DNA from: Bacteroidales bacterium UBA1219
GTDB taxonomy: Bacteria > Bacteroidota > Bacteroidia > Bacteroidales > P3
Reading direction: 5' to 3'
Assembly: GCA_002309295.1 (NCBI GenBank)
Contig: DBXF01000053.1
Span: 251 to 25,038 of the forward strand
DNA length: 24,788 bases
Part shown: positions 1 to 7,287 of the stretch, piece by piece
How the letters are laid out: each line of letters begins with the position of its first letter
Position numbering within the stretch: position 1 is the stretch's first letter
Program-made: the position numbers and the translations under genes
The notes under the pieces: generated by a model
Database searches by the model: none
What the model was told of the DNA's origin: nothing
The model's input: only the letters and a program-made list of their open reading frames with translations

Positions 1-87
1 GGCGACATCAAAGTCGACGGCAAGATAGTTGAAGGCATCGGCACCGACCGACTCGTTGTCGACCACCCGCTCACAGTAGTTCAATAA
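1..87 (+). CDS. 2-oxoacid:ferredoxin oxidoreductase beta subunit, C-terminal tail (partial)
   Basis: An open frame enters from the window edge and ends at TAA (85-87), giving only 28 residues that finish ...DHPLTVVQ. The tail alone is too short to identify. The call rests on position: it lies 22 bases upstream of a clear gamma subunit, and in Bacteroidales the thiamine-pyrophosphate beta subunit normally precedes gamma in these operons. That subunit would bind TPP and a 4Fe-4S cluster and help decarboxylate a 2-oxoacid to an acyl-CoA with reduction of ferredoxin. The 5' end is outside the window. Confidence 0.55.
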   Translation, partial: GDIKVDGKIVEGIGTDRLVVDHPLTVVQ

Positions 88-109
88 CCCATTAAAAATT
101 ATCGAAAAA

Positions 110-664
110 ATGACAGAAGAAATCATAATAGCCGGTTTTGGAGGACAAGGCGTCCTCTCCATGGGCAAAATATTGGCCTACTCCGGAGCAATGCAAGACA
201 AGGAAGTTAGCTGGATGCCATCCTACGGCCCCGAGATGCGCGGCGGTACAGCCAACGTGTCCGTCATCATCAGCGACGAACGCATAAGCTCGCCCATCAT
301 CAACCATTTCGACACCGCTATCATCCTCAACCAACAGTCGTTGGACAAATTCGAACAGAGTGTGAAACCCGGCGGCGTGCTGCTGTACGACCCCAACGGA
401 ATCACCAAAGAACCCACCCGCAAGGACATCAACATCTACAAAGTGGCCGCTACCGAAAAAGCTGCTGAACTTGGAATGTCCAAAGTGTTCAACATGATCG
501 TGCTGGGCGCTTTCCTGCAGGTGAAACCCGTGGTTACCGAAGAGTTCATCGAAAAAGGTCTGAAGAAATCACTGCCCGAACGTCATCACAAACTCATTCC
601 CGAGAACCTGAAAGCCGTTCAGACCGGTAAGGAGATTGTGCAGACCGTGCAGACTGTGAAATAA
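110..664 (+). CDS. 2-oxoacid:acceptor oxidoreductase gamma subunit (KorC/VorA-like)
   Basis: The 184-residue protein starts at ATG 110. Close to the N-terminus it carries GFGGQG (residues 9-14), the hallmark of the gamma domain of pyruvate/2-oxoacid:ferredoxin oxidoreductases. It also has the family motif SYGPEMRGGTANVSV (about 38-52). Length matches stand-alone gamma subunits. In the four-subunit enzymes this cytoplasmic subunit packs against the alpha and beta chains and takes part in CoA-dependent oxidation of a 2-oxoacid (2-oxoglutarate or a branched-chain oxoacid) with ferredoxin as electron acceptor. It follows the presumed beta subunit by 22 bases and is followed by a strong terminator, so it is the last gene of the operon. 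Which oxoacid is used cannot be read from this subunit. Confidence 0.9.
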   Translation: MTEEIIIAGFGGQGVLSMGKILAYSGAMQDKEVSWMPSYGPEMRGGTANVSVIISDERISSPIINHFDTAIILNQQSLDKFEQSVKPGGVLLYDPNGITKEPTRKDINIYKVAATEKAAELGMSKVFNMIVLGAFLQVKPVVTEEFIEKGLKKSLPERHHKLIPENLKAVQTGKEIVQTVQTVK

Positions 665-686
665 CACTTTTTTCACAATAACCGAA

Positions 687-721
687 AGACGGACTTCCAC
701 ACGGAAGCCCGTCTTTTTTTT
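687..721 (+). terminator. Rho-independent terminator after the gamma subunit
   Basis: A 12-base arm AGACGGACTTCC pairs with GGAAGCCCGTCT around an ACAC loop, with one A/C mismatch. It is followed directly by a run of T. It lies 23 bases after the stop codon and closes the oxidoreductase operon. Confidence 0.9.
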
Positions 722-789
722 GTGATTTATTTCGACCACGGTTTGAACGAATTGGCACGGATTTTTCCGTTTATATATAATTGATTACT

Positions 790-1175
790 ACATGCTTTTG
801 CCCCTTCGGGGCGATTTTTGCGAATCCTCGCAATTCCCGCGACGATGTCCGCGTAACCCGTATTTCCCGTGGACGTTGCCCACGGCTGACGGATTTATGC
901 CCTTTCAGGGCGTTTTTCGGATGCGCACGCCCCGCAGGGGCAGCCATCTATTAGCATAGGGCAACGCCCTATTGAAAATAACGGGCGTATAATATATAAT
1001 CGCCCCGAAGGGGCAACATCGACTAACCCATGGCAACGCCGTGGGATGATGGCGGCACCGCCGTAGGGAAATGACGGAATAAAAACGTAATCGCCCCGAA
1101 GGGGCAAAACCGACTAACCCATGGCAACGTCATGGGATAAGGCAACGCCGTAGGATGATGGAGGCAACGCCGTAG
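790..1175 (+). repeat. REP-like palindrome block, left of the transposase
   Basis: This non-coding stretch is a chain of short palindromes: GCCCC-TTC-GGGGC (800-812), TGCGA-ATCC-TCGCA (819-832), an imperfect arm pair around GTT (867-885), GCCCT-TTC-AGGGC (899-911), GCCCC-GCA-GGGGC (929-941), ATAGGGC-AAC-GCCCTAT (956-972), GCCCC-GAA-GGGGC (1002-1014 and 1093-1105), and CCCATGGC-AAC hairpins (1027-1045, 1118-1136). Short GGC-AAC-GCC units followed by GTAG lie at 1141-1153 and 1163-1175. The first 44 bases (790-833) recur exactly at 1716-1759 beyond the transposase gene. No convincing gene lies here. This is the expected setting of a REP-associated transposase. Confidence 0.85.
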
Positions 1176-1257
1176 AACCACACAATATTAACAAGGGTTG
1201 GCCGTTATATAAATAATTAATGCGAATAAAACAATCCCGGGAGAAAAGAACAAAAAA

Positions 1258-1713
1258 ATGGCACAATCTCTTTGTAAAATATATCTGCACGTCGTATTCC
1301 ATGTGAAGAATACCAGCCCCGTCGTTAAAGATGAACATTTGGAACAATTGCACAACTACATCGGGGCGCTTGTGAACACTACCGGCTGTCAGGTGCTGTG
1401 CGTTGGTGGCATCGACAACCACATTCACGCTCTGCTACTTTTCTCACGCACGGAAACCATAGCACATGTGGTAGAAGAGATGAAACGCAATAGCAGCCGA
1501 TGGATAAAGACACTCTCGCCATATTATGAAAATTTTGCTTGGCAAGGTGGCTATGGTGTGTTCTCCGTAAGCCAGTCGCAGGTTGACACGGTCGTCAAAT
1601 ACATCAAAAACCAAGCAAAACACCATAAAAAACAGAACTTCGAAGAGGAATATCTGGAATTTTTACGGTTGTATAAAATTGATTACGATGAACGTTATGT
1701 CTTTTCCGATTGA
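1258..1713 (+). CDS. REP-associated Y1 transposase (RAYT, IS200/IS605 TnpA-like)
   Basis: The 151-residue protein has the single-domain HUH/Y1 nuclease layout. The metal-binding pair is DNHIHALL (H55-I-H57). The catalytic tyrosine is predicted in KYIKNQAKHHK (Y115, with Q119 as likely third metal ligand). The segment WQGGYGVFSVS (95-105) is typical of the Y1_Tnp family. Such enzymes cut and rejoin single-stranded DNA at hairpins through a 5'-phosphotyrosine. The gene is flanked on both sides by blocks of related palindromes, which is the arrangement of RAYTs. A complete IS200 element would have its own subterminal hairpins instead of a multi-hairpin array. The key residues are intact, so the enzyme may be active. 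No clear TAnnTTTG promoter is visible upstream. Confidence 0.88.
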   Translation: MAQSLCKIYLHVVFHVKNTSPVVKDEHLEQLHNYIGALVNTTGCQVLCVGGIDNHIHALLLFSRTETIAHVVEEMKRNSSRWIKTLSPYYENFAWQGGYGVFSVSQSQVDTVVKYIKNQAKHHKKQNFEEEYLEFLRLYKIDYDERYVFSD

Positions 1714-1715
1714 CG

Positions 1716-1938
1716 ACATGCTTTTGCCCCTTCGGGGCGATTTTTGCGAATCCTCGCAAATTCCGCGGACGTTGTCCACGGCTGATGGATTTATGCCCTT
1801 TCAGGGCGGAGAGGATACACACGCCCCGAAGGGGCAACACCGACTAACCTGCGGTAACACGTAGGATGATAACGTGTAAATAATAACGTATCCGCCCCGA
1901 AGGGGCAACATCGACTAACCCATGGCATCGCCGTAGGG
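1716..1938 (+). repeat. REP-like palindrome block, right of the transposase
   Basis: The block begins two bases after the transposase stop codon with an exact 44-base direct copy of 790-833. It then repeats the left block's order: GCCCC-TTC-GGGGC (1726-1738), TGCGA-ATCC-TCGCA (1745-1758), CCGCGGAC-GTT-GTCCACGG (1763-1781, one mismatch), GCCCT-TTC-AGGGC (1795-1807), GCCCC-GAA-GGGGC (1823-1835 and 1894-1906) and a degenerate CCCATGGC hairpin (1919-1938). The two blocks are in direct orientation relative to each other. No gene is supported here. Confidence 0.85.
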
Positions 1939-1984
1939 AAAAAAACAAAAGAAACAAAAAACACATATTAAAAAAGCCCACATT

Positions 1985-2917
1985 ATGTCAATCATAAAGA
2001 ATGACGGTTTCTATTTTTTTGAGTGGAATAACGGTCAAAAATCATCACTCATAATGGATAAAAGGGTGGAGGCTATTATAGAATATGTGAATTCACACAA
2101 TATTCTCTCTTTGACCATTCAACCACATATGCATGATGTTATAGATTGCCCAGACGTTATCTTGCATGAGATAACTGATTTAGTTTTTTTGGAACGCATG
2201 CCCAATTTGACGGAAATTGCCATTATGGATGTAGCGGATTGTGATGTGGGTGGTTTGTACAGTCTGAAAAACCTCAGGTCTTTAACAGTCTCAAATTGCA
2301 AAAATAACCCGTCGAAGAATGTCCATGTCGATTTTTCAAAATTTGATAAACTTGCAGAATTATCGACGGATTGGTTCGACAAAGGCTTTGATATTTCCAA
2401 TAATTCTGAACTTATTTCTGCCGCCATTTATAAATATCGTCCACAAAATCAAGATTTTTCGGAGCTGCCATTGCCCAAAAACATCAAGAATCTAGAATTG
2501 GTGCAATCTAATATCAGCAGTCTGAACGGAGCCCAATGCGACTCCCTTGAAAAATTGGAACTTTTCTATTGCCCTAAACTGGAAACCCTAAACGGGATAA
2601 GTGCTTTCTCGAGACACCTGCAAAGGCTGATGATTGAGAACGCTATCCATCTGACTGAATACGAAGATATTGCATGTTGCAAATCTTTGGAAAGCGTGGT
2701 GTTCGCCAATTGTGGAAATATTGGCTCTTTGAATTGGGTGAAATCCATGGAAAAAATATCTCATTTTGTTTTGGAAAAGACGGTTGTCGAAGACGGAGAT
2801 ATGAAAAACCTACTGACAATCGACAAAGTGGCGTTTACAAACAAACAGCATTACAACTGTAAATGTAGGATTGGCAAACGAGCCGACTGGGTGTATGAAA
2901 TAGTGCCAAACGATTAG
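1985..2917 (+). CDS. Leucine-rich-repeat-like protein of unknown function
   Basis: The 310-residue protein has no signal peptide or membrane segment. From about residue 60 to 280 it shows irregular leucine-rich-repeat-like units with spaced hydrophobics and recurring N/C ends, such as LKNLRSLTVSNCKN, LEKLELFYCPKLETLNG and LESVVFANCGNIGSLNW. This suggests a curved cytoplasmic solenoid for protein binding. The gene is visibly more AT-rich than the core genes and sits directly after the palindrome block, with no recognisable promoter, which hints at horizontal acquisition. LRR proteins of this size sometimes act as immunity proteins of polymorphic toxins, but no toxin gene lies next to it. The function is not known; the fold is moderately secure. 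Confidence 0.7.
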   Translation: MSIIKNDGFYFFEWNNGQKSSLIMDKRVEAIIEYVNSHNILSLTIQPHMHDVIDCPDVILHEITDLVFLERMPNLTEIAIMDVADCDVGGLYSLKNLRSLTVSNCKNNPSKNVHVDFSKFDKLAELSTDWFDKGFDISNNSELISAAIYKYRPQNQDFSELPLPKNIKNLELVQSNISSLNGAQCDSLEKLELFYCPKLETLNGISAFSRHLQRLMIENAIHLTEYEDIACCKSLESVVFANCGNIGSLNWVKSMEKISHFVLEKTVVEDGDMKNLLTIDKVAFTNKQHYNCKCRIGKRADWVYEIVPND

Positions 2918-2964
2918 TTAACCCATTGCACATGATTTTTCTCTAACTTTCAAATTTTATTTCG

Positions 2965-2972
2965 TATCTTTG
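2965..2972 (+). promoter_or_regulatory. Bacteroidetes -7 promoter element (TATCTTTG)
   Basis: TATCTTTGCAG, an exact match to the Bacteroidetes TAnnTTTG -7 consensus, lies 42 bases upstream of the start codon at 3015. No clean -33 TTTG is seen at the usual distance. Confidence 0.75.
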
Positions 2973-3014
2973 CAGACGGAAATACTATCGTGAAACACAA
3001 AAATAATCAGTAAT

Positions 3015-4511
3015 ATGAAGAAATACACCATTGTCTTTTGTTTAACTGTGGCTCTTGCTATGGCACAGACGGCCTTTTCGCAGGACCTCATCTTGAGATT
3101 TACCGGAGCAAAGACCGATGGCTCATACGTGCGTATGGACTCGGTAACGGTGCAAAACATAAACCGTTCATGGACCGAAACCGCTGTCTATCCCGACACG
3201 GTGCTTATTTTCAAGCTGTCGGGAATAAGCACAGCACAAGACATTGCCGCCGACATTGTGGCTTACCCTAACCCGTTCAGCGGTGCTACCAATGTGGCTG
3301 TGACAATGCCACAAAGCGGCGATGCGACGATGCAGGTGTTCAATCTCGCCGGACAGAAAGTTATGGAGCGTGCCATGAAGCTAGAATCGGGCGAAAACCT
3401 CTTCGAGGTGCATCTGCAGGAACCTCAGACATATCTGTTGACAATAACCACGGCTCAAGGTTGCAGAACCATAAAACTTCTTAACTGCAATGCGGGCGGA
3501 GGAAACAGTTTGTCGTTCCGAGGCACTGGGGATGTGCAGGAGAAACGCCAGTCGGCACAGATGTTCTATAGCGGCGATGTGATTAAAATTGTGGGATATG
3601 CCTCCACTAACAGTTCGGTGGTGGCAAGTCGGGAGATTCGACAGGCACAGACGGCAAGCGCGAATTTTACATTGCTGTTTTCCTCGAATGATTCCTTGAC
3701 CGAATTTTTTTCTGTCTCCTCAATAAAAAGGGTGCGTTTTTCCAAAGGCAACCTGCAGTGGAGCGCAACCGGAACACATGCTACCCTCGACAGCACTGCT
3801 CCTGGCACATGGCGTTTTGCCCCCAATCCGTGGGACATTATTGGCTCTGCTAACAGCAACATATCATCGACTTACACTGGCTGGATAGATCTGTTCGGCT
3901 GGGGAACAAGCGGTTGGAGCAGTGGAGCCGTAGCCTACCAGCCTTACTCGACAAACACTTCGGATGGCAATTATTACCCAGGCTCATCTGCCATTCACGA
4001 CCTTTCGGGCACCTACGCCAAAGCCGACTGGGGTGTTTACAACGCCATTAGCAACGGCGGCAATCAACCGGGGATGTGGCGCACACTCTCTCAGCCGGAG
4101 TGGGACACTCTTTTAAATATCCGCACGACACTATCGGGCATTCGTTACGCAAAAGCTACCGTAAACGGGGTGGCAGGTCTTATAATAGTTCCCGACAACT
4201 GGGCTTCCTCTACCTACAATTTGGACAGCACAAACATCCCAGGGGCGTCATACTCGGCAAATATTGTAACCACGGCACAGTGGTCGGTGTTGGAGAACGC
4301 CAACTGTGTCTTTTTGCCTGTCGCTGGATATCGCAGTTCCAGATCGGTGTACCTAACGAGTACTAATGGCGACTATTGGACGTCGACTCACTACGATAAC
4401 TACCTTTCGTTCGCCTACTTTATGAACATAACAACTGGAAATGTAAATGCTTATGCTAATCAGGGCCGTAACTTCGGACGTTCTGTGCGCCTTGTACAGG
4501 ATGTGCCATAA
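3015..4511 (+). CDS. Secreted protein with internal sorting-like domain and FISUMP-like C-terminal domain
   Basis: The 498-residue protein begins with a signal peptide (about residues 1-23, ending AQTAFSQ). A short beta-rich N-terminal domain follows. Residues 82-157 look like a type-A sorting-type Ig-like domain: they start AYPNPFSG, contain MQVFNLAGQKV, and end in a strand with IKLLN. The C-terminal part (about 232-496) resembles the Fibrobacter paralogous-domain family of Bacteroidales surface proteins, with GTWRFAPNPWDIIG, WIDLFGWGTSGW, WGVYNAISNGG, GIRYAKATVNGV, FLPVAGYR and GRSVRLV. It is probably exported to the envelope; substrate and role are unknown. The sorting-like domain is internal rather than C-terminal, so it may not act as a type IX secretion tag. 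The gene has its own promoter and a strong terminator, so it is monocistronic. Confidence 0.75.
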   Translation: MKKYTIVFCLTVALAMAQTAFSQDLILRFTGAKTDGSYVRMDSVTVQNINRSWTETAVYPDTVLIFKLSGISTAQDIAADIVAYPNPFSGATNVAVTMPQSGDATMQVFNLAGQKVMERAMKLESGENLFEVHLQEPQTYLLTITTAQGCRTIKLLNCNAGGGNSLSFRGTGDVQEKRQSAQMFYSGDVIKIVGYASTNSSVVASREIRQAQTASANFTLLFSSNDSLTEFFSVSSIKRVRFSKGNLQWSATGTHATLDSTAPGTWRFAPNPWDIIGSANSNISSTYTGWIDLFGWGTSGWSSGAVAYQPYSTNTSDGNYYPGSSAIHDLSGTYAKADWGVYNAISNGGNQPGMWRTLSQPEWDTLLNIRTTLSGIRYAKATVNGVAGLIIVPDNWASSTYNLDSTNIPGASYSANIVTTAQWSVLENANCVFLPVAGYRSSRSVYLTSTNGDYWTSTHYDNYLSFAYFMNITTGNVNAYANQGRNFGRSVRLVQDVP

Positions 4512-4548
4512 ATAATTCCTTATTATCTGGCAAAACAGGTCGACATAA

Positions 4549-4576
4549 AGGGGTCCCCAAAAAGACCCCTTTTTTT
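4549..4576 (+). terminator. Rho-independent terminator
   Basis: AGGGGTC (4549-4555) pairs with GACCCCT (4564-4570) around an A-rich loop and runs into seven T residues. It ends the transcript of the secreted protein 38 bases after its stop. Confidence 0.9.
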
Positions 4577-4688
4577 GTTTCACATTCTTTCTTGCAAAAA
4601 GTATGTAGTGGCGTTGGCATTTGTGAGATTCGCGGAATAGGTGTTCTTAACTTTTTTAAGCATCGGCTGCTAATTCGATATTTTTCCG

Positions 4689-4696
4689 TATCTTTG
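4689..4696 (+). promoter_or_regulatory. Bacteroidetes -7 promoter element (TATCTTTG) for the Fic gene
   Basis: An exact TATCTTTGCAG lies 60 bases upstream of the Fic start codon. The transcript would begin near 4703 and would include the short leader frame at 4716. Confidence 0.75.
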
Positions 4697-4715
4697 CAGA
4701 TTGAAAAAAAGCAGG

Positions 4716-4757
4716 ATGGAACAAAACAGGTCTGTCTGCGACAATGAAAAACAGTAA
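4716..4757 (+). CDS. Possible 13-codon leader ORF overlapping the Fic start
   Basis: ATG 4716 opens a 13-residue frame (MEQNRSVCDNEKQ) whose TAA stop (4755-4757) shares its last base with the Fic ATG (TAATG). The arrangement would allow translational coupling, but so short a frame can arise by chance and there is no ribosome-binding site to judge by. Confidence 0.25.
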   Translation: MEQNRSVCDNEKQ

Positions 4758-5812
4758 TGAAAAAAGGCAAAAACAGATACATACCACCTTTTACGGTATC
4801 GGCCGAAGCTATCAACCTTGTAGCTGAAATATCGGCGCAGGTGGAACATTTTGCCATCAGACTGGAACAAAAAGACGGCCTTCTGCTACGTAAAGCTAAC
4901 AGAATCAAAACAATACATTCTTCACTGGCAATCGAAGGGAATACCCTTTCCGAAGGTGAGGTACGTGATGTTATTAACGGAAAAACAGTCGTGGCTCCTT
5001 TGCGAGAGATTCAGGAAGTGAAAAACGCCATCCAAACATACGAGCTTTACCCAAAACTGGATGCTTTCAAGGAATCTGACTTGCTGAAGGCCCATAGCGT
5101 AATGATGCAGGCTCTGGTTGAAAATGCGGGGAGTTACCGCAAAGGTGGAGTCGGCGTGTTCGGCAAGCGAGGACTTGTGCATCTGGCTCCGCCTGCCGAA
5201 CGTGTCCCATTTTTGATGTCCGACCTATTTCATTGGCTACGACATTCCGAAGACCACCTGCTAATCCGCAGCTGCGTTTTCCATTACGAGTTCGAGTTCA
5301 TACATCCTTTCATCGACGGCAACGGCCGTATCGGACGCCTGTGGCAGTCGCTCATTTTGGGAAAACTCAGTCCTGTTTTCGAGCATCTTCCAGTAGAGAA
5401 TATGGTTTACACCAATCAACAAAACTATTACGACGCCATTGCCCTGAGCAGCAAGAAAGGGGAATCGGGGCCGTTCGTAGTCTTTATGCTGAAGGAGATA
5501 CTCAAAACCTTAAAAGCCCATCAAGGAGAACCGTTAGAAAAAACACTTCCTAATAAAATTCCTAATAAAATTCCTAATAAAACAAAGAAAGAGCACCCCG
5601 AATTCCTAGAAATGACTTGGAATGTCCTCAACCACATCATAGCCAATCCTCGTGCCACATCGGCAGAGTTGGCCGAAGCTCTACACATAAGCGACCGCAC
5701 AGTGCGGAAACATACGGCACTTTTGCGCAACGCCGATATTATCCAACGTGTTGGGAGCAACAAAACAGGCTATTGGCAGGTGCTGAAAACCATTAACAAC
5801 AAGAAAAAATAA
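4757..5812 (+). CDS. Fic family protein (class II, N-terminal inhibitory helix, C-terminal winged helix)
   Basis: The 351-residue protein has a complete Fic motif, HPFIDGNGRIGR (residues 183-194), with catalytic H183, acidic D187 and the phosphate-binding GNGR. An N-terminal inhibitory motif of the (S/T)xxxE(G/N) type is present as SLAIEG (56-61), so this is a self-inhibited class II Fic enzyme. Such proteins usually transfer AMP from ATP to a hydroxyl side chain of a target or of themselves. After a linker with PNKI repeats (about 265-275), residues 285-345 form a winged helix-turn-helix (TSAELAEALHISDRTVRKH), suggesting DNA binding or self-regulation. It has its own promoter and no antitoxin partner; the inhibitor is built in. 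The cellular target cannot be told from sequence. Confidence 0.9.
   Translation: MKKGKNRYIPPFTVSAEAINLVAEISAQVEHFAIRLEQKDGLLLRKANRIKTIHSSLAIEGNTLSEGEVRDVINGKTVVAPLREIQEVKNAIQTYELYPKLDAFKESDLLKAHSVMMQALVENAGSYRKGGVGVFGKRGLVHLAPPAERVPFLMSDLFHWLRHSEDHLLIRSCVFHYEFEFIHPFIDGNGRIGRLWQSLILGKLSPVFEHLPVENMVYTNQQNYYDAIALSSKKGESGPFVVFMLKEILKTLKAHQGEPLEKTLPNKIPNKIPNKTKKEHPEFLEMTWNVLNHIIANPRATSAELAEALHISDRTVRKHTALLRNADIIQRVGSNKTGYWQVLKTINNKKK
5549..5583 (+). repeat. 12-bp tandem repeat inside the Fic gene
   Basis: The unit CCTAATAAAATT occurs almost three times in a row, in frame, encoding repeated PNKI in the linker between the Fic domain and the winged helix. The unit is a multiple of three, so copy-number changes would alter linker length without a frameshift. 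Confidence 0.85.
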
Positions 5813-5868
5813 CAGCCATGCAGTTTGACCAAACTTATAACCGCAACAAGACATTCAACTATATTTCG

Positions 5869-5876
5869 TATCTTTG
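5869..5876 (+). promoter_or_regulatory. Bacteroidetes -7 promoter element (TATCTTTG)
   Basis: TATCTTTGCAA lies 48 bases upstream of ATG 5925. It also fixes the start of the next gene: an in-frame TTG at 5874 lies inside this element and so cannot be the translation start. Confidence 0.75.
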
Positions 5877-5924
5877 CAAATTGAAAAAAAAGAGACGATA
5901 CATTATTTCAAAACATGCAATAAC

Positions 5925-6743
5925 ATGAACCGACTAACACTCTTTTTCGCAACGATAGCCATTGGCATCGCCTCCGCAAAGGCGCAATGCGACATGAGCA
6001 TATTGTACGAAAACAAGTTGCAGGAAGTTGTTCACACTAGCTTGCGCATGACGCTCCCCGACGGCGAAAATGTGTTATTGCTTGACGACACCACAGAATA
6101 CAAATGCGCATCCTTCCATTTGGAACAAAAGGGAGAATACCGAATAATGGCATTTTTTTCGGGAAACGAATCAGGCAATGACTCTCTGGAAAAAAGTTTC
6201 ATACTTACAGGCGACGAGTATTCGATAGAGACAAATCTTCAGATAGAACTAAAGAAAAACGACTTTCCAAACAGCCGAAACGAAGATTCCCTTGTCGAGT
6301 GTTGGTTTACCGTTAAGCTATTTTCAAAGCCTTCACCCGATGTCCACATTCGATTCAAATATTATTCAAACGATGAAATCCCCGGACCTTTTTTCGAGGT
6401 CATAAACAATAGCAACGACACTCTTTACGGAGAATGGCTACCCGGCTTTTTCTGGGGTACAGTTTCCTTTTGGGATGGCAGCGCATATTTCGGCAATTTA
6501 GGAGGAAGAATCGATTTGAATTTCGAGGGACTATCGCCGTTATTACCTAACGACACCACCCATGCTTGGGTTGGCAGTTTCGGCAGAAGCCTACGCCCAG
6601 GCAAATATCGGTTCAATGTGTATTATTCGACAGAAGACAAACGGATGCACTCTGTTGCTTTTGAGAGAGAAAACATGAAAATTCGTTGGTACACCAACGT
6701 CAGCAAATGGCATCTGCTCACAAATGAATTTGAAATCAAATAA
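5925..6743 (+). CDS. Secreted protein of unknown function
   Basis: The start at ATG 5925 gives 272 residues beginning with a signal peptide (MNRLTLFFATIAIGIASAKA, cleavage probably before QC). An upstream TTG in the same frame falls in the promoter and was rejected. The mature protein is rich in beta-strand-type sequence and aromatic residues (for example GEWLPGFFWGTVSFWDG) and acidic/asparagine loops; I see no catalytic motif and do not recognise a family. It is probably periplasmic or, if Cys (the second mature residue) is lipidated, a lipoprotein, though no good lipobox is present. The next gene starts 12 bases after its stop, so the two are likely cotranscribed. Confidence 0.7.
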   Translation: MNRLTLFFATIAIGIASAKAQCDMSILYENKLQEVVHTSLRMTLPDGENVLLLDDTTEYKCASFHLEQKGEYRIMAFFSGNESGNDSLEKSFILTGDEYSIETNLQIELKKNDFPNSRNEDSLVECWFTVKLFSKPSPDVHIRFKYYSNDEIPGPFFEVINNSNDTLYGEWLPGFFWGTVSFWDGSAYFGNLGGRIDLNFEGLSPLLPNDTTHAWVGSFGRSLRPGKYRFNVYYSTEDKRMHSVAFERENMKIRWYTNVSKWHLLTNEFEIK

Positions 6744-6755
6744 CCTCCTTACCCT

Positions 6756-7253
6756 ATGACCCGCAAAGAGACAATAATCACAACCGTACTGCTGATACTC
6801 ATCGGCGCAGGAATGCATTTCGTACATCACGCACCGTTTTTCAACCATTTTCTTGGCTACATCTTTCCCATAACGGAGAGCGTTATGGCGCACATGAAAA
6901 TGGTGTTCTACCCCATGCTGCTGCTGGGCATCTACCTCGCCATCCGTCATGGCGACATACGCGAGCTCTGTGCCCCCGTGCTGGGCGGCATCGCCGTTAT
7001 GCCGCTTATCGTGGCCGCTTTCTTCGCCTACTGGGTGTTTGTGCGCCACGAGATAATGGCCATCGACGTGGTGATATACATCGCCGCTATGGTGCTAGCG
7101 GTGCTTCTGGCAAGACGCTGGCGCGAAAGGGCGTGGGTGCGTAGCTGGTGGCCGCTGTGGCTGGCCGTGGCACTCCTCGGCATAGTGATCACGGGATTCC
7201 TCACCTACCACGCCCCCGACTGGATTGTCTTCGCCGATATGGGACATGCATAA
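6756..7253 (+). CDS. DUF6512-like integral membrane protein
   Basis: The 165-residue protein has about five hydrophobic segments and matches the small Bacteroidetes/Firmicutes membrane family annotated DUF6512. Characteristic features are an early histidine-rich stretch GMHFVHHAPFF followed by IFPITESVMAHMKMVFYP, and a terminal HAPDWIVFADMG. No function is established for the family. It starts 12 bases after the secreted unknown and ends 34 bases before the ferredoxin-like membrane protein, which suggests membership of the same redox operon. Confidence 0.7.
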   Translation: MTRKETIITTVLLILIGAGMHFVHHAPFFNHFLGYIFPITESVMAHMKMVFYPMLLLGIYLAIRHGDIRELCAPVLGGIAVMPLIVAAFFAYWVFVRHEIMAIDVVIYIAAMVLAVLLARRWRERAWVRSWWPLWLAVALLGIVITGFLTYHAPDWIVFADMGHA

Positions 7254-7287
7254 ACGAAAAAAAAGATATAACCTTATAACAACCATT

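Noticed and set aside
1583..1864. Two short frames spanning the right palindrome block (both strands)
   Set aside because: They run from the end of the transposase gene through repeat sequence and have no independent support.
790..1938. CRISPR array
   Set aside because: The repeated units are palindromes of 13-19 bases in mixed orientation with irregular spacing, and no uniform spacers or cas genes are present.
5874..5924. Earlier TTG start for the secreted unknown
   Set aside because: The TTG lies inside the -7 promoter element, and ATG 5925 begins a proper signal peptide.
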